A DNA stretch of 64,000 nucleotides from Streptomyces albogriseolus (GCA_014650475.1 BMVA01000003.1:310001-374000), one strand, 5' to 3'; shown: positions 24,068-32,882, counted from the first letter of the stretch. Made by a program: numbers and translations. Notes: generated by a model not told the origin, from the letters alone.

Positions 24068-24394
24068 TCAGCGCGTCGGGCCGCCGCGCAGCCTGCGTGA
24101 GCACCAGCCGATGACCGCCGCGTTGACCAGCGCGCCCATGACCACGGCGAACACGAACGTCGGCAGGCCGCCCGGCAGGGCGAGGCCGACGAGGCTCGCG
24201 GGGGCGGTGGCGAGCACGGGGATGACGCCCGCGAAGGACGCGTCCTCGTTCTCGCCGGCGCTCGCCACGAACGCCCAGACGGTCAGGGCGGCGCAGAGGC
24301 CCAGGTAGACGAGGGCGAAGACGTCGCCGTAGAGGTGGCGCAGGCGGGCGAGGAGGGTGCGGTCGGAACGTCCGGTCATCGTGGTCATGTTCAT
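24068..24394 (-). CDS. Small membrane protein (SCO4225-like)
   Basis: 108 residues, three hydrophobic segments (VYLGLCAALTVWAFVASAG, GVIPVLATAPASLVGLALPG, FVFAVVMGALVNAAVIGW) and an Arg-rich C-terminus. Resembles a small Streptomyces family annotated SCO4225. Downstream of the two-component pair on the same strand. The preceding 90 bases carry a run of GGTTGCG-like repeats. Nothing is recognisable in 23937-24067. Confidence 0.65.
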   Translation of the reverse strand: MNMTTMTGRSDRTLLARLRHLYGDVFALVYLGLCAALTVWAFVASAGENEDASFAGVIPVLATAPASLVGLALPGGLPTFVFAVVMGALVNAAVIGWCSRRLRGGPTR

Positions 24395-24484
24395 GATCCT
24401 CAGGTCGGTGTGGTCGGTACAGGTCGATGAGGTGCGGTTGCGGTTGCGGGTGCGGGGGTCGTGGAGGCGTACGGGACGCCGGGG

Positions 24485-25159
24485 CTACACGGCGCTGCCG
24501 GGCGGGTGGGGTCGGGCGAGGCCGAGGTCGTAGGCGAGGATCGTCGCCTGCACCCGGTCCCGCAGCCCCAGCTTCCGCAGCAACGCGTTGACGTGGGACT
24601 TCACGGTGCCGACGGTGATGCCGAGCTGGTCGGCGATCTCCGCGTTGGTCAGTCCGGCGGCGACCAGCGTGAGGACGCCGCGTTCCCGGCCGGTCAGGCC
24701 GGACAGCTCGGGGACCGGCGCCGCGGGCCCGCCGCCCGCCGCCGCGTAGTGGGAGATGAGCCGGCGCGTCGCGGACGGGGCGAGGACGCTCTCCCCCGAC
24801 GCCACCACCCGGATCCCGCGCAGCAGTTCGGAGGCGTACACGTCCTTGAGCAGGAAGCCGGAGGCGCCCGCCCGCAGCGCGTCGAAGACGTAGGCGTCGA
24901 GGTCGAAGGTGGTCAGCACCAGCACCCGGGGCGCGCCGGCGCGGCCGGTGATGATCCGGGTCGCGGCGATGCCGTCCAGCTCGGGCATCCGTACGTCCAT
25001 GACCACGACGTCCGGCGCCAGTCGCTCGGCGAGCCGCACGGCGGCGGCCCCGTCGGCGGCCTCGCCGACGACCGTCATGTCCTCCTCGGCGTCGATGACG
25101 GCGGCGAATCCCGCGCGCACGATGCCCTGGTCGTCGGCGACCAGCACCTTGAGGCTCAT
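24485..25159 (-). CDS. NarL/LuxR-type response regulator
   Basis: 224 residues. Receiver with Asp9-Asp10, phospho-acceptor Asp55 (VVVMDVRMPE) and Lys105 (GFLLKDV). LuxR helix-turn-helix at about 150-212 (LTGRERGVLTLVAAGLTNAE, GTVKSHVNALLRKLGL). ATG overlaps the kinase stop (ATGA). Cognate partner of the double-length kinase encoded upstream. Confidence 0.9.
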   Translation of the reverse strand: MSLKVLVADDQGIVRAGFAAVIDAEEDMTVVGEAADGAAAVRLAERLAPDVVVMDVRMPELDGIAATRIITGRAGAPRVLVLTTFDLDAYVFDALRAGASGFLLKDVYASELLRGIRVVASGESVLAPSATRRLISHYAAAGGGPAAPVPELSGLTGRERGVLTLVAAGLTNAEIADQLGITVGTVKSHVNALLRKLGLRDRVQATILAYDLGLARPHPPGSAV

Positions 25160-27552
25160 CGTTCCCTCTCCTCCCCGTCGCCCGGTGCGAGGGGCAGCAG
25201 GAGACGGACGGTGTCCGCCGGTCCGGTGGTCAGAGCGCCGTCGAGCGCCGCGACGCGCGCGGCCAGCCGCTCCCGCACGGCCGGGTGGGCGGCGGACGGC
25301 ACCCCGGTGGCCGTGAGCGTCAACGTACCGTCGGAGGCGTCGAGTTCCAGCGTGGCGGGCTGCTCCCCGCCGGTGGTGAGCACGGTCTCGGCGGCGTGGT
25401 AGGCGGCCAGGTCCACGGCGGCGGGCAGCCGTCCGGGCACCCGACCGGTCAGGCGTATCTCCACCTCGCGCCCGGCGGCCCGGCACTGACGGGCGAGCAG
25501 GTCCAGCGCCTGGAGCGTGGGCTGCGGACGCAGCGCGGGCCCGGCCTCGCCGTCGCGGACCGCGTCGAGCAGGGCGCGCATCGCGGCCAGCGCCTCCCGG
25601 GCGCGCTCGGCGGCCGCCTCCAGCCTGCCCGCCTCGGCCTCGGCGACCATGCCGGCGGTCCGGGCCAGCACGGTGGTCTCCAGCCCGTCGGCGATCCGGC
25701 GCCGCTCGGCCCACGCATCGCGGACGGCCTCCCCGGTCAGCGCGCCGAGGCGTCCGTCCCGTTCGGCGCGGGTCGCCTGTGCGCGGCGGGCGCGCAGGGT
25801 GCCGACGCGATGGGCCGCGTACATGACCGGGGCCGTCCCGGCGAGGGCCGCGGTGGCGACCGCCCAGGCGGGCGCGCCGGTCCCCCGGTCCAGCACGGCA
25901 GTGGTGACCGCGGCCGTGTGCACCGTGATCGCGCCCGCGAGGAGCACCGGGCGGGTGAGCGGGCGGCTGCGGCGCCGTCGTGGCCGTTCGCGCAGTTCCC
26001 CGCGCCCCTGGGCGGGCTGCCCGACCGGCGCCCCCAGGGGGCGCGGGGAACTGCGCGACCAGCCCCCACCGGCCCGCACCGCCCCGTCCACGGCAAGCGC
26101 CGCGCAGGTGGCGAACGCGCCCAGCACGGGCGGCAGCAGCACCGGCCCGGTATATCCGCCGGAAACCGCCGCCGCGGGCCACAGCAGGGCGAGGACGCCC
26201 AGAACGCCGTACGCGATGCGCGGAGCCCTCCGCAGCCACAGCAGCGTGACCGCCTGGGCGGCCGCGAGCAGCGCGAACAGCACGCCCGCCGACACGTGCG
26301 ACCCCGTCGGCGTCTCCTCCGCGCGGATCGCCAGCACCGGCAGCAGCGGCTGGAGGACGAGTCCTGCGGCGGCCGTCACCTGGGCGGCGCGGTAGCCGCG
26401 CGCACCCGGCCGGTCCCCGGCGCCGGCCATCCGGCCGGGCAGCACCGCCCGCACCTCCCAGCCGCCGTCCTCCGTCGGCCCGGTGGTCAGGGTGCCGCCG
26501 GCCTCCCGGGCGCGGGAGCGCAGGATGCCCTGGCCGCGTCCGCCGCCGAGGTCCGCGGCGTGCGCGGGGGCGCCCGGCAGCGGTGCGCCGCTGGTGACCA
26601 CGACGTCCGTACGGTCGTCGCCGTACCGGCACCGCACGGTGGTGGCCGCGCCCGGCGCATACCGGGCCACGTTGGTGAGCGCCTCCCGCACGATGCCGTA
26701 CGCGGCGTCGGCGACGGCGCCCTCCGGCAGCGGATCGATCGCGCAGTCGACCGGCTGGCCGATCCGCCGGAACCCGTCGACCAGGCCGAGCAGCCGCTCC
26801 TCGGGGGCGGGCAGACCGCTGTCCGAGGGGGCGGGAGCCCGCAGCGTGCCGAACGCCCGGGTCACCTCGTGCCCGGTGTCCACGGCGAACCGCAGTGCCT
26901 CGTCGGCGAGTTCGGGCCGCCGGTCGCGCAGCCCCAGGGCGGCGCCCGCGGTGACCACCACAGCGGTCAGATGGTGGGCGCTGACGTCGTGCAACTCCCT
27001 CTCCATCCGCCGCCGTTCGACGGCGGGCAGCCGGCGCCGCTCGGACTCCGCGCGGCGCAGCAGGTCGTCGGACGCGCGCCGCGCGCTCCGGGACCGCCGG
27101 GCGAGCATCCCGGCGCCGCACGCGGCCGCGTACAGCAGGGCGGTGAGCACCAGGTCCAGCCCGTCGCGGTCGCTGAGCCGGTGCAGGGTCAGCCCGTACA
27201 GGAGCTGCCAGACGGCGAGGGACACCCCGCACACCACGGTGGTGAAGGCGTCCCGTTCGGTGGCCACGGTCCACAGGGCCAGCGCGACCCCGGCGGTCCC
27301 GAGCACCGCCGTCGCCCCGACGGGCAGCGGACCGGCGCCCAGCGCGCAGGCGACGGCGACCACGACGAGGGCGGTCACCGGGCGGCTCCGGCGCAGCGCC
27401 AGCACGGCGGTGACAGGCCCGGCGACCAGCACGGCCACGAGCAGGGCGTACGCGGACGGGACCTCGCCGCGCACCAGTGCGGCCCCCGGCCACACCACGG
27501 CCTGGGCGCACAGCAGCAGGACCGGCGCCGGCCGGTCGTCGATGCGTTTCAT
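25156..27552 (-). CDS. Double-length sensor histidine kinase, second kinase module degenerate
   Basis: 798 residues, about twice the usual NarX/DesK-type kinase. Module 1: five spans to about 150, HisKA_3 with His188 in ERELHDVSAHH, and HATPase with a recognisable N box (REALTNVARYA) and G boxes. Module 2: further spans (about 390-570), then a dimerisation-like helix ERRRIADGLETTVLARTAG in which the phospho-acceptor His position is Glu, and a C-terminal ATPase-like domain without clear G boxes. It looks like an internal duplication in which only the first half kept catalysis. A Streptomyces palindromic repeat lies inside the coding sequence between the modules. Confidence 0.82.
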   Translation of the reverse strand: MKRIDDRPAPVLLLCAQAVVWPGAALVRGEVPSAYALLVAVLVAGPVTAVLALRRSRPVTALVVVAVACALGAGPLPVGATAVLGTAGVALALWTVATERDAFTTVVCGVSLAVWQLLYGLTLHRLSDRDGLDLVLTALLYAAACGAGMLARRSRSARRASDDLLRRAESERRRLPAVERRRMERELHDVSAHHLTAVVVTAGAALGLRDRRPELADEALRFAVDTGHEVTRAFGTLRAPAPSDSGLPAPEERLLGLVDGFRRIGQPVDCAIDPLPEGAVADAAYGIVREALTNVARYAPGAATTVRCRYGDDRTDVVVTSGAPLPGAPAHAADLGGGRGQGILRSRAREAGGTLTTGPTEDGGWEVRAVLPGRMAGAGDRPGARGYRAAQVTAAAGLVLQPLLPVLAIRAEETPTGSHVSAGVLFALLAAAQAVTLLWLRRAPRIAYGVLGVLALLWPAAAVSGGYTGPVLLPPVLGAFATCAALAVDGAVRAGGGWSRSSPRPLGAPVGQPAQGRGELRERPRRRRSRPLTRPVLLAGAITVHTAAVTTAVLDRGTGAPAWAVATAALAGTAPVMYAAHRVGTLRARRAQATRAERDGRLGALTGEAVRDAWAERRRIADGLETTVLARTAGMVAEAEAGRLEAAAERAREALAAMRALLDAVRDGEAGPALRPQPTLQALDLLARQCRAAGREVEIRLTGRVPGRLPAAVDLAAYHAAETVLTTGGEQPATLELDASDGTLTLTATGVPSAAHPAVRERLAARVAALDGALTTGPADTVRLLLPLAPGDGEERER
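25988..26058. repeat. Palindromic Streptomyces repeat inserted in a coding sequence
   Basis: 21-bp exact inverted arms (25988-26008 and 26038-26058) around CTGGGCG-type loops. The arm GGGGCGCGGGGAACTGCGCGA is one I recognise as a very common intergenic palindrome of Streptomyces genomes. Here it is translated in frame as a Ser/Arg/Pro-rich, low-complexity linker of the kinase. Confidence 0.75.
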
Positions 27553-27677
27553 GACCCGTTCAGGCTAGGCCGGGACTACGTGCCTCCCCCTCCGGCGCAA
27601 GGGGGATCCGGGTCTCTGTCGCTGGTTGCAGAAACGGGTGCGGGGCGTCCGACCCGGACGCCTTTCCGCAGGCCGAA

Positions 27678-27698
27678 GGCCCGCCGGGGAGGCGGGCC
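27678..27698. terminator. Hairpin downstream of the flavoprotein gene
   Basis: 8-bp GC stem GGCCCGCC / GGCGGGCC with a 5-base loop, 36 bases past the stop of the minus-strand flavoprotein gene. The remaining 27553-27733 shows no gene. Confidence 0.55.
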
Positions 27699-27733
27699 CT
27701 GGTGAGTCCCTGGTGGGTGTGCCCTGGTGCCGC

Positions 27734-28945
27734 TCAGGCCGCCGTCTCGGGCGCCGGCTCCGCGGTGGTCGCCAACGGCGCCGGGGCGGGGTGGGTGATC
27801 CGGCGACGGCGGCCGGGGAGGCCCAGGGTCGGGTGGGCGACGGCCCAGGCCGCGCCCTTGCAGACCAGTTCCTTGTAGAGGGCGGCGACGCGGCCGGTCA
27901 GCGCGGCGTTCACCGCGCGGTCGTCGGCGGTGACGTACTGGATGAGTCCGTCCTTGCGGCCGAGCGAGACGCACTGGTTGAAGTATCGCAGCGGCACGTG
28001 CGGCAGCTTGCCGCCGGTGAGGCGGGCCGCGATCGCGTCGGCGGCCTGCCACGCGGTGGGCGTGCCGGTCGCGCACGACATCCGCAGCGGCTTGTCGCCG
28101 GGCCCCCGCACCAGCGCCGCGTCGCCGACGGCGTACACGTCCGGGTGCGAGACCGAGCGCATGGTGCCGTCGACCACGATCTGCCCGGTGTCCCCGACCT
28201 CCAGGGTCGTCGCGCGGGCGATCGGGTGGACGGCGAACCCGGCGGTCCACACGGTGAGCGCGGACGGCAGGACCGTCCCGTCGGCGGTGACCACACGGCC
28301 GTCCTCCACGGCCGTGACCTCGGTGTTCTCCCGCGCGGTGATGCCGAGCCGGTCGAACACGGCCCGCAGGTGACCCTGGCCCTTGGGCGACAGCCAGTCG
28401 CCGAGGCCGGCGCGGGCGGCGAGGGTGACCTCCAGGTCCGGACGCGACTCGGCGATCTCGGTGGCCGCCTCCAGGCCGGTGAGTCCGCCGCCCACCACGA
28501 CCACGGGCTGCCCGGCGGCGAGCCCGGCCAGCCGCTCGCGCACCCGCAGCGCGCCGGCCCGCCCGGCGATCTCGTACGCGTGCTCGGCGGCGCCCGGGAC
28601 GCCGTGGTCGTTCCAGCGGCTGCCGAGGGCGTAGAGGAGCGTGTCGTACGCCAGTTCCTCGGCGCCGCCGTCGCCGGTGACGGCGACGACCTTGCGGTCG
28701 ACGTCGACGGCGGTGACCCGGGCGACCTTCAGCGCGACGCCGGTCCCGGCGAGCACGTCGGTCAGCGGCCGGTGCGGGAGCCGGCGTCCGGTGGCCAGCT
28801 CGTGGTTCCGGACACGTTCGACGAAGTCGGGCTCGGCGTTGACGAGGGTGAGGGAGACGTCGTCGCGGTGCAGCCGCCTGGCCAGGCGTCCGGCGGCGGA
28901 GGCTCCGGCGTATCCGGCTCCGAGGACGATGATGCGGTGCTGCAT
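27734..28945 (-). CDS. NDH-2-like FAD-dependent NAD(P)H oxidoreductase
   Basis: 403 residues. FAD motif IIVLGAGYAGASAAGRLARR at the N-terminus, NAD(P)H motif VVVVGGGLTGLEAATEIA near 160-180, late FAD motif DVYAVGDAALV near 290. No C-terminal membrane helix. The family oxidises NADH and passes electrons to quinone or a small acceptor; the acceptor here is open. It lies directly downstream of an ECF41-type sigma factor on the same strand, and ECF41 factors commonly control an adjacent oxidoreductase. A symmetrical Crp-like site sits in its promoter region. Confidence 0.82.
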   Translation of the reverse strand: MQHRIIVLGAGYAGASAAGRLARRLHRDDVSLTLVNAEPDFVERVRNHELATGRRLPHRPLTDVLAGTGVALKVARVTAVDVDRKVVAVTGDGGAEELAYDTLLYALGSRWNDHGVPGAAEHAYEIAGRAGALRVRERLAGLAAGQPVVVVGGGLTGLEAATEIAESRPDLEVTLAARAGLGDWLSPKGQGHLRAVFDRLGITARENTEVTAVEDGRVVTADGTVLPSALTVWTAGFAVHPIARATTLEVGDTGQIVVDGTMRSVSHPDVYAVGDAALVRGPGDKPLRMSCATGTPTAWQAADAIAARLTGGKLPHVPLRYFNQCVSLGRKDGLIQYVTADDRAVNAALTGRVAALYKELVCKGAAWAVAHPTLGLPGRRRRITHPAPAPLATTAEPAPETAA

Positions 28946-29014
28946 GGCAGGCTCCTGTCGTCGACTGGTTCGCCCCTTGAACCGGGCGGCCCGCCGATCC
29001 CTGACACCTTCACC

Positions 29015-29032
29015 ATGTGACCTACGTCACAT
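29015..29032. promoter_or_regulatory. Crp/Fnr-like palindromic site upstream of the oxidoreductase
   Basis: Perfect 7-bp arms ATGTGAC-N4-GTCACAT, 70 bases upstream of the oxidoreductase start. It fits TGTGA-N6-TCACA and the GTG-N6-GNCAC motif reported for Streptomyces Crp. A shorter sibling, GTGACCTGTGTCAC, lies at 30349-30362. Confidence 0.55.
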
Positions 29033-29046
29033 CTATCGTCGTCGGG

Positions 29047-29994
29047 TCAGAAGGCGGCCCGGACCAGCGGCTCCCCGTGGTCGACGGCGGCCCACCGCTC
29101 CGTCACGCGCTCCAGCTTGTCGGGGTTGACCTGGCTGCGGACCGCCGCGATGCCGTCCTCGGTGACCTCCAGGCACATCACGCCGACCACCCGGCCGTCG
29201 ACGACCGCCACCACGGCGGGATCGCCGTTCGCGGTCGCCGCGTACAGCTCGGGCGACCCGCCCGCCACGGCCCGCTTGCCGGGACCCGGCGTGAACAGAC
29301 CCCGCAGGAACGTGGCCACCGCCTTGACGCCCTCGAACGCCTTGGCCCGCGCCGGCACCTTCCCGCCGCCGTCGCCGACCGCGACCGCGTCCCGCGTGAG
29401 CAGCGCCACCAGCGGCTCGGTCCGCCCGCTGGTGGCGGCCGCGAGGAACTCCTCGACGACCCGCCGGGCCTCGGCCTCGTCGATCTCCCGGCGCGCCCTG
29501 CCCTGCGCCACATGCTTCCTGGCCCGGTGCAGGATCTGCTGGCTGGCGGCCTCGCTGACGTCGAGCATCTCGGCGATCTCCCGGTGCGGGTAGCCGAACG
29601 CCTCCCGCAGCACGTACACCGTGCGCTCGTCCGGGGACAGCCGCTCCAGCAGCACGAGCATCGCGAACGACACCGACTCCCGCTGCTCGGCGGTGTCGGC
29701 GGGCCCCAGCATCGGGTCCCCGGCGACCAGCGGCTCCGGCAGCCACTGGCCCACGTACGTCTCGCGCCGGGCGCGGGCCGAGGTGAGCTGGTTGAGGCAG
29801 AGGTTGGTGAGCACCTTCGTCAGCCATGCCTCGGGCACCTCGATCCGCCCGGTGTCCGCGTCCTGCCAGCGCAGATACGTCTCCTGCACGGCGTCCTCGG
29901 CCTCGCTCGCGGAGCCGAGCAGCCGGTAGGCGATGGCCTCGAGACGGGGCTTGGCGGCCAGGAACCGGTTCACGTCGCTCGTACGCGCAGACAT
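29047..29994 (-). CDS. sigJ: ECF41-type sigma factor (SigJ) with C-terminal SnoaL-like domain
   Basis: 315 residues. Sigma region 2 at about 10-75 (RLLGSASEAEDAVQETYLRW), region 4 at about 108-165 (LSPDERTVYVLREAFGYP and SEAASQQILHRARKHV), then an NTF2/SnoaL-like extension of about 120 residues. The three hallmarks of ECF41 are present: WLPEP in the linker, DGGGKV in the extension and NPDKL near the C-terminus. In this group the extension works as a built-in regulator instead of a separate anti-sigma factor. The likely target is the adjacent oxidoreductase operon. Confidence 0.9.
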   Translation of the reverse strand: MSARTSDVNRFLAAKPRLEAIAYRLLGSASEAEDAVQETYLRWQDADTGRIEVPEAWLTKVLTNLCLNQLTSARARRETYVGQWLPEPLVAGDPMLGPADTAEQRESVSFAMLVLLERLSPDERTVYVLREAFGYPHREIAEMLDVSEAASQQILHRARKHVAQGRARREIDEAEARRVVEEFLAAATSGRTEPLVALLTRDAVAVGDGGGKVPARAKAFEGVKAVATFLRGLFTPGPGKRAVAGGSPELYAATANGDPAVVAVVDGRVVGVMCLEVTEDGIAAVRSQVNPDKLERVTERWAAVDHGEPLVRAAF

Positions 29995-30060
29995 GCCGCG
30001 ATCCTAGGCCCGTCCCCGGCGTCCCCGCCCGGGATCACGCCCGGTCGCCGCGCCCCGCGG

Positions 30061-30267
30061 TCACCCCTTCTCCGCGAGGGTGTGGGCGACCAGGGCGTTG
30101 GCGTGCCCGTGCCCCAGGCCGTGCTCGGTCTTGAGCCAGGTGACCAGATCCATGTGGCGGGTCAGCGGCGAGGAGCGGATGAGCTCCTTCCACTCGGCCA
30201 CGGGGCGGCCGTACTTCTTCTCGATCGACGGGAAATAGCTGGCCGGGCCCTTCACCTGTGCGCTCAT
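30061..30267 (-). CDS. DUF4287-family small protein
   Basis: 68 residues: KGPASYFPSIEKKYGRPVAE, WKELIRSSPLTRHMDLVTWL, then a helix GHGHANALVAHTLAEKG. This is the DUF4287 module found alone or fused to DUF5655 proteins. Compact, soluble, function unknown. A Crp-like palindrome lies 82 bases upstream. Confidence 0.8.
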   Translation of the reverse strand: MSAQVKGPASYFPSIEKKYGRPVAEWKELIRSSPLTRHMDLVTWLKTEHGLGHGHANALVAHTLAEKG

Positions 30268-30348
30268 GACGACCGGTCCTTCCTCCGCTCGCGGACACCT
30301 ACGCCCATGAAGACCGGAGGGAGGACCCGAACTGGTCGGTGACCGGAC

Positions 30349-30362
30349 GTGACCTGTGTCAC
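30349..30362. promoter_or_regulatory. Second Crp/Fnr-like palindrome
   Basis: GTGACCTGTGTCAC, arms GTGAC/GTCAC, upstream of the DUF4287 gene and right after the stop of the sugar-binding gene. It shares GTGACCT-N2-GTCAC with 29015-29032. Confidence 0.45.
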
Positions 30363-30364
30363 TC

Positions 30365-31495
30365 TCAGCCGAGGAGCCCGATCTCCGCGCAGTCGTCCGC
30401 GTGCGCCGGGGTGCAGATGTCCTTGACGGTGTAGACGCCGTCCGCGATCACCGTGTCCTCGATGTTCTCCCGGGTGAGGGCGACCACCGGCACCAGCATC
30501 GCCGGGATGTCCTTCTGCGACCGGCTGTCGATCACGTCCTGCGCCAGCGCGTCGAACTGGATCGCCCGGTCCTGCACCTTGGCCACCGCCATGTCCGCGG
30601 CGCCGGTCGCCTCCAGCAGGAAGGACTTGTACACGGTCATGTACTGGGTGCCCGAGACGACCCGGCGCACCGCCTCCAGGTCCGCGTCCTGCCCGGTCAC
30701 CGGCGGCAGTTCGGTGAGCCCCGCCTGCTGGAGCTCCTCGATGACGGCGCCGGCCATGCCGTCGTTCGCGGAGTACACGGCGGCGACGTTCCCCGCGCCG
30801 ACCTTCCTGATCGCCTTGCGCATGTTCTCCGCCGCGACCTCGGGCAGCCACTTCCTGGTGTCGTACGACGCGGCGATGTCCACCGCGCCGTCCAGCTCGC
30901 CCAGCGCGCCCTTCTTGAACAGCGCGGTGTTGGGGTCGGCGGGCTCGCCGTTCATCATGACGACCTTCTTGTGCTCGGCCTTCTCGCCGAGCGCGTTGAC
31001 CAGGGCGCGGCCCTGCACCTGGCCGACGAGTTCGTTGTCGTGCGAGACGTACGCGTCGATCGGGCCCTCGGCGAGCCGGTCGTAGGCGATGACGGGTATG
31101 CCCGCCCGCTTGGCCAGGCGTACGTCCGGCGCGACGGCGGACGCGTCCACCGCGTCCACGAGGATCACGTCGACGTTCCGGCCGATCATCTGGCGGAACT
31201 GCTCGCTCTGCTTCTCCTTGCTGCCCTCGGCGTTGGCGTAGACGACCTCGCCCTGCTTGTTGGTCTGCGAGGCGATGCGCTCCTTGATGAGCGGGTAGTC
31301 GAACTGCTCGAACCGCGCCGTGTCCCGGTCGGGCAGCAGCAGCCCCACGGTGATGTCGTCGTCGGCGCGCGTGTCCGAGGTGTCGTCGTCGCCCGATCCG
31401 AGTGCACCGCAGCCGGTGAGGGAGAGGGCCGTCAGGGAGGCGGTCAGCAGCAGGGCGCAACGGCGTGCGGCGGCAGCGGTGGTACGGGGCTTCAC
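30365..31495 (-). CDS. Xylose/ribose-type ABC transporter substrate-binding lipoprotein
   Basis: 376 residues from GTG 31495, chosen because GGAAGG lies 11 bases upstream; an ATG at 31522 lacks one. Lipobox ALSLTGC with lipidated Cys near 27. Periplasmic-binding fold type I: DITVGLLLPDRDTARFEQFD, VDVILVDAVDASAVAP, IPVIAYDRLAEG, AVYSANDGMAGAVIEELQQ, VTGQDADLEAVRRVVSG. These are typical of XylF/ChvE-like monosaccharide receptors. No ATPase or permease gene is adjacent, so it must work with a transporter encoded elsewhere or act as a sensor subunit. Confidence 0.85.
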   Translation of the reverse strand: MKPRTTAAAARRCALLLTASLTALSLTGCGALGSGDDDTSDTRADDDITVGLLLPDRDTARFEQFDYPLIKERIASQTNKQGEVVYANAEGSKEKQSEQFRQMIGRNVDVILVDAVDASAVAPDVRLAKRAGIPVIAYDRLAEGPIDAYVSHDNELVGQVQGRALVNALGEKAEHKKVVMMNGEPADPNTALFKKGALGELDGAVDIAASYDTRKWLPEVAAENMRKAIRKVGAGNVAAVYSANDGMAGAVIEELQQAGLTELPPVTGQDADLEAVRRVVSGTQYMTVYKSFLLEATGAADMAVAKVQDRAIQFDALAQDVIDSRSQKDIPAMLVPVVALTRENIEDTVIADGVYTVKDICTPAHADDCAEIGLLG

Positions 31496-31805
31496 AGTGG
31501 GGGGCGCCTTCCGGGCAGGCATGCGGCATGGGGGGTGGAGCTGGACGGCCGACGCGGCACTCCGTACGGCGCCAGGGCCGACGTCCGGCCGGGCCCAGAA
31601 CATCGCACAGCAGTGTGTCCGTTGTGCGGTGGTGCGGCACGCGTGCTCACGACCTTCTCCCCTGGCACGCCGAGAATGTGCGCAGGAGCGGCACACGGAC
31701 TGCACACGGCGGGCCGTGGGCCTGGCTAGCGTGGCTGTTCCCTGCCCGGACCGGGCCGGCCGCGCCTGCGCGGACGCCCGGTACGACACCTCAGGAAGAC
31801 AGCGG
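31496..31805. other. Divergent intergenic region
   Basis: 310 bases between the sugar-binding gene (minus) and the SCO2400-like gene (plus). I see no gene. A TAGCGT at 31727-31732 is a fair -10 element for the plus-strand gene. No operator-like palindrome stands out. Confidence 0.4.
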
Positions 31806-32831
31806 ATGGACTACTGCTCCACGTGTCGCCGGCACCTGAACGGCGCCCTGGTCTGCCCGGGTTGCGGCGCCTACGCCCCCGACATCGCCCCCGGCGTGGC
31901 GGACGGCCACCGCGTCCCCGGACCGGCGGCGACGGCGTCCGGCACGGCGGGCGCGGCGGGCGCGGCGCACCGCGCCGACGCCGAACGGCCCGCGGAAACC
32001 GGCTGGTTCACCGCGCCCGCACGGCCCGACGAGGTCGCCCGGTCCTCCGACACCACGTGGCCCGTGGGCGCCGGACGGCCCACCGAGACCCCGCGCCCCG
32101 CCGGCGCCGCGTCGTCCGCCGGCACCGCACAGCATGAGGAAACCGGCGGCCCCGCCGCCGACGCCCCGCGCGCCCTGCCGGCAGGCGCCGGCACCGGACG
32201 CGCCGCGCGGCGGCGGCAGTTGGCGCGCTGGAGGAAGACACAGCGGCGCGCCCTGGTCGCCACGGCCGTGGCGCTCGTCGGCGGCGGCATCACCCTCGCC
32301 TCGACGGACCGGGGCGGCAACGACCGTGCCCAGGCCGCCACCGCCCCCGACCTGCACGGCATGGGCGGCACCGGTGGCACCGCGGACGACCAGGCCGGCG
32401 CCCCGTCCGCCGCCCCGGACCGCACGACCGTTCCGCCGCGGGCCGACGGCCGCCGCGGCGCGGCGCGCCCCGAGGCCGCGCCCACCACCGCGCCCCCGTC
32501 CCGCCCCCACACCGACGGCGCGGCCGCCACCGAGGTGCCCGCCGGGGGACGTACGGACGCGCCCGAGTCCGTCTCCCGCTCCGGCGACCGCTCCGAGGCG
32601 AGCCAGGACACCAGCCGCGACGCACCGGACACCGGCGACTCCACCACCCCCACGCGCCCCTCCTCGCCCCCGCCCGCCGACGACGACGGCGCCGGGAGCG
32701 GTGACACGGGCGGCGACGGCGGCCCGGACCAGGGCGACGGCTCGACCGCCCAGCCGGCGCCCAGCACCCCGCCGCCCGCCGACGAGCCGCGCGACCCCCG
32801 TCTCTGCCTGCTGGTGATCTGCCTCGGCTGA
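31806..32831 (+). CDS. SCO2400-family zinc-ribbon membrane protein
   Basis: 341 residues. It begins MDYCSTCRRHLNGALVCPGCG, a four-Cys zinc ribbon, followed by a long Ala/Pro/Thr-rich disordered stretch, a basic patch, one membrane span (ALVATAVALVGGGITLA, about 150-167) and an exported Pro/Ser/Thr-rich tail. The extreme C-terminus is DPRLCLLVICLG. The order ribbon-linker-span-tail is that of the Streptomyces SCO2400 family, of unknown function, proposed only by topology to connect cytoplasm and wall. Confidence 0.8.
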   Translation: MDYCSTCRRHLNGALVCPGCGAYAPDIAPGVADGHRVPGPAATASGTAGAAGAAHRADAERPAETGWFTAPARPDEVARSSDTTWPVGAGRPTETPRPAGAASSAGTAQHEETGGPAADAPRALPAGAGTGRAARRRQLARWRKTQRRALVATAVALVGGGITLASTDRGGNDRAQAATAPDLHGMGGTGGTADDQAGAPSAAPDRTTVPPRADGRRGAARPEAAPTTAPPSRPHTDGAAATEVPAGGRTDAPESVSRSGDRSEASQDTSRDAPDTGDSTTPTRPSSPPPADDDGAGSGDTGGDGGPDQGDGSTAQPAPSTPPPADEPRDPRLCLLVICLG

Positions 32832-32882
32832 CCGCGCCGCCCCGACCGGCGGTCCGCACGGGGGCTGCGGGACAATCACGAC

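Noticed and set aside
20706-24104. An open frame of more than 1,100 codons on the minus strand.
   Set aside because: It lies antisense to the SpoIIE-type gene and across the sigma factor genes, is rich in Arg/Gly/His with no domains, and arises from codon bias in GC-rich DNA.
24420-24470. Run of GGTTGCG-like repeats as a possible repeat array.
   Set aside because: Short, irregular, and typical of GC-rich low complexity; no CRISPR-like spacing.
30264-31640. Alternative long frame over the sugar-binding protein gene.
   Set aside because: Arg/Gly-rich, no lipobox or fold motifs; the other frame gives a perfect binding-protein sequence.
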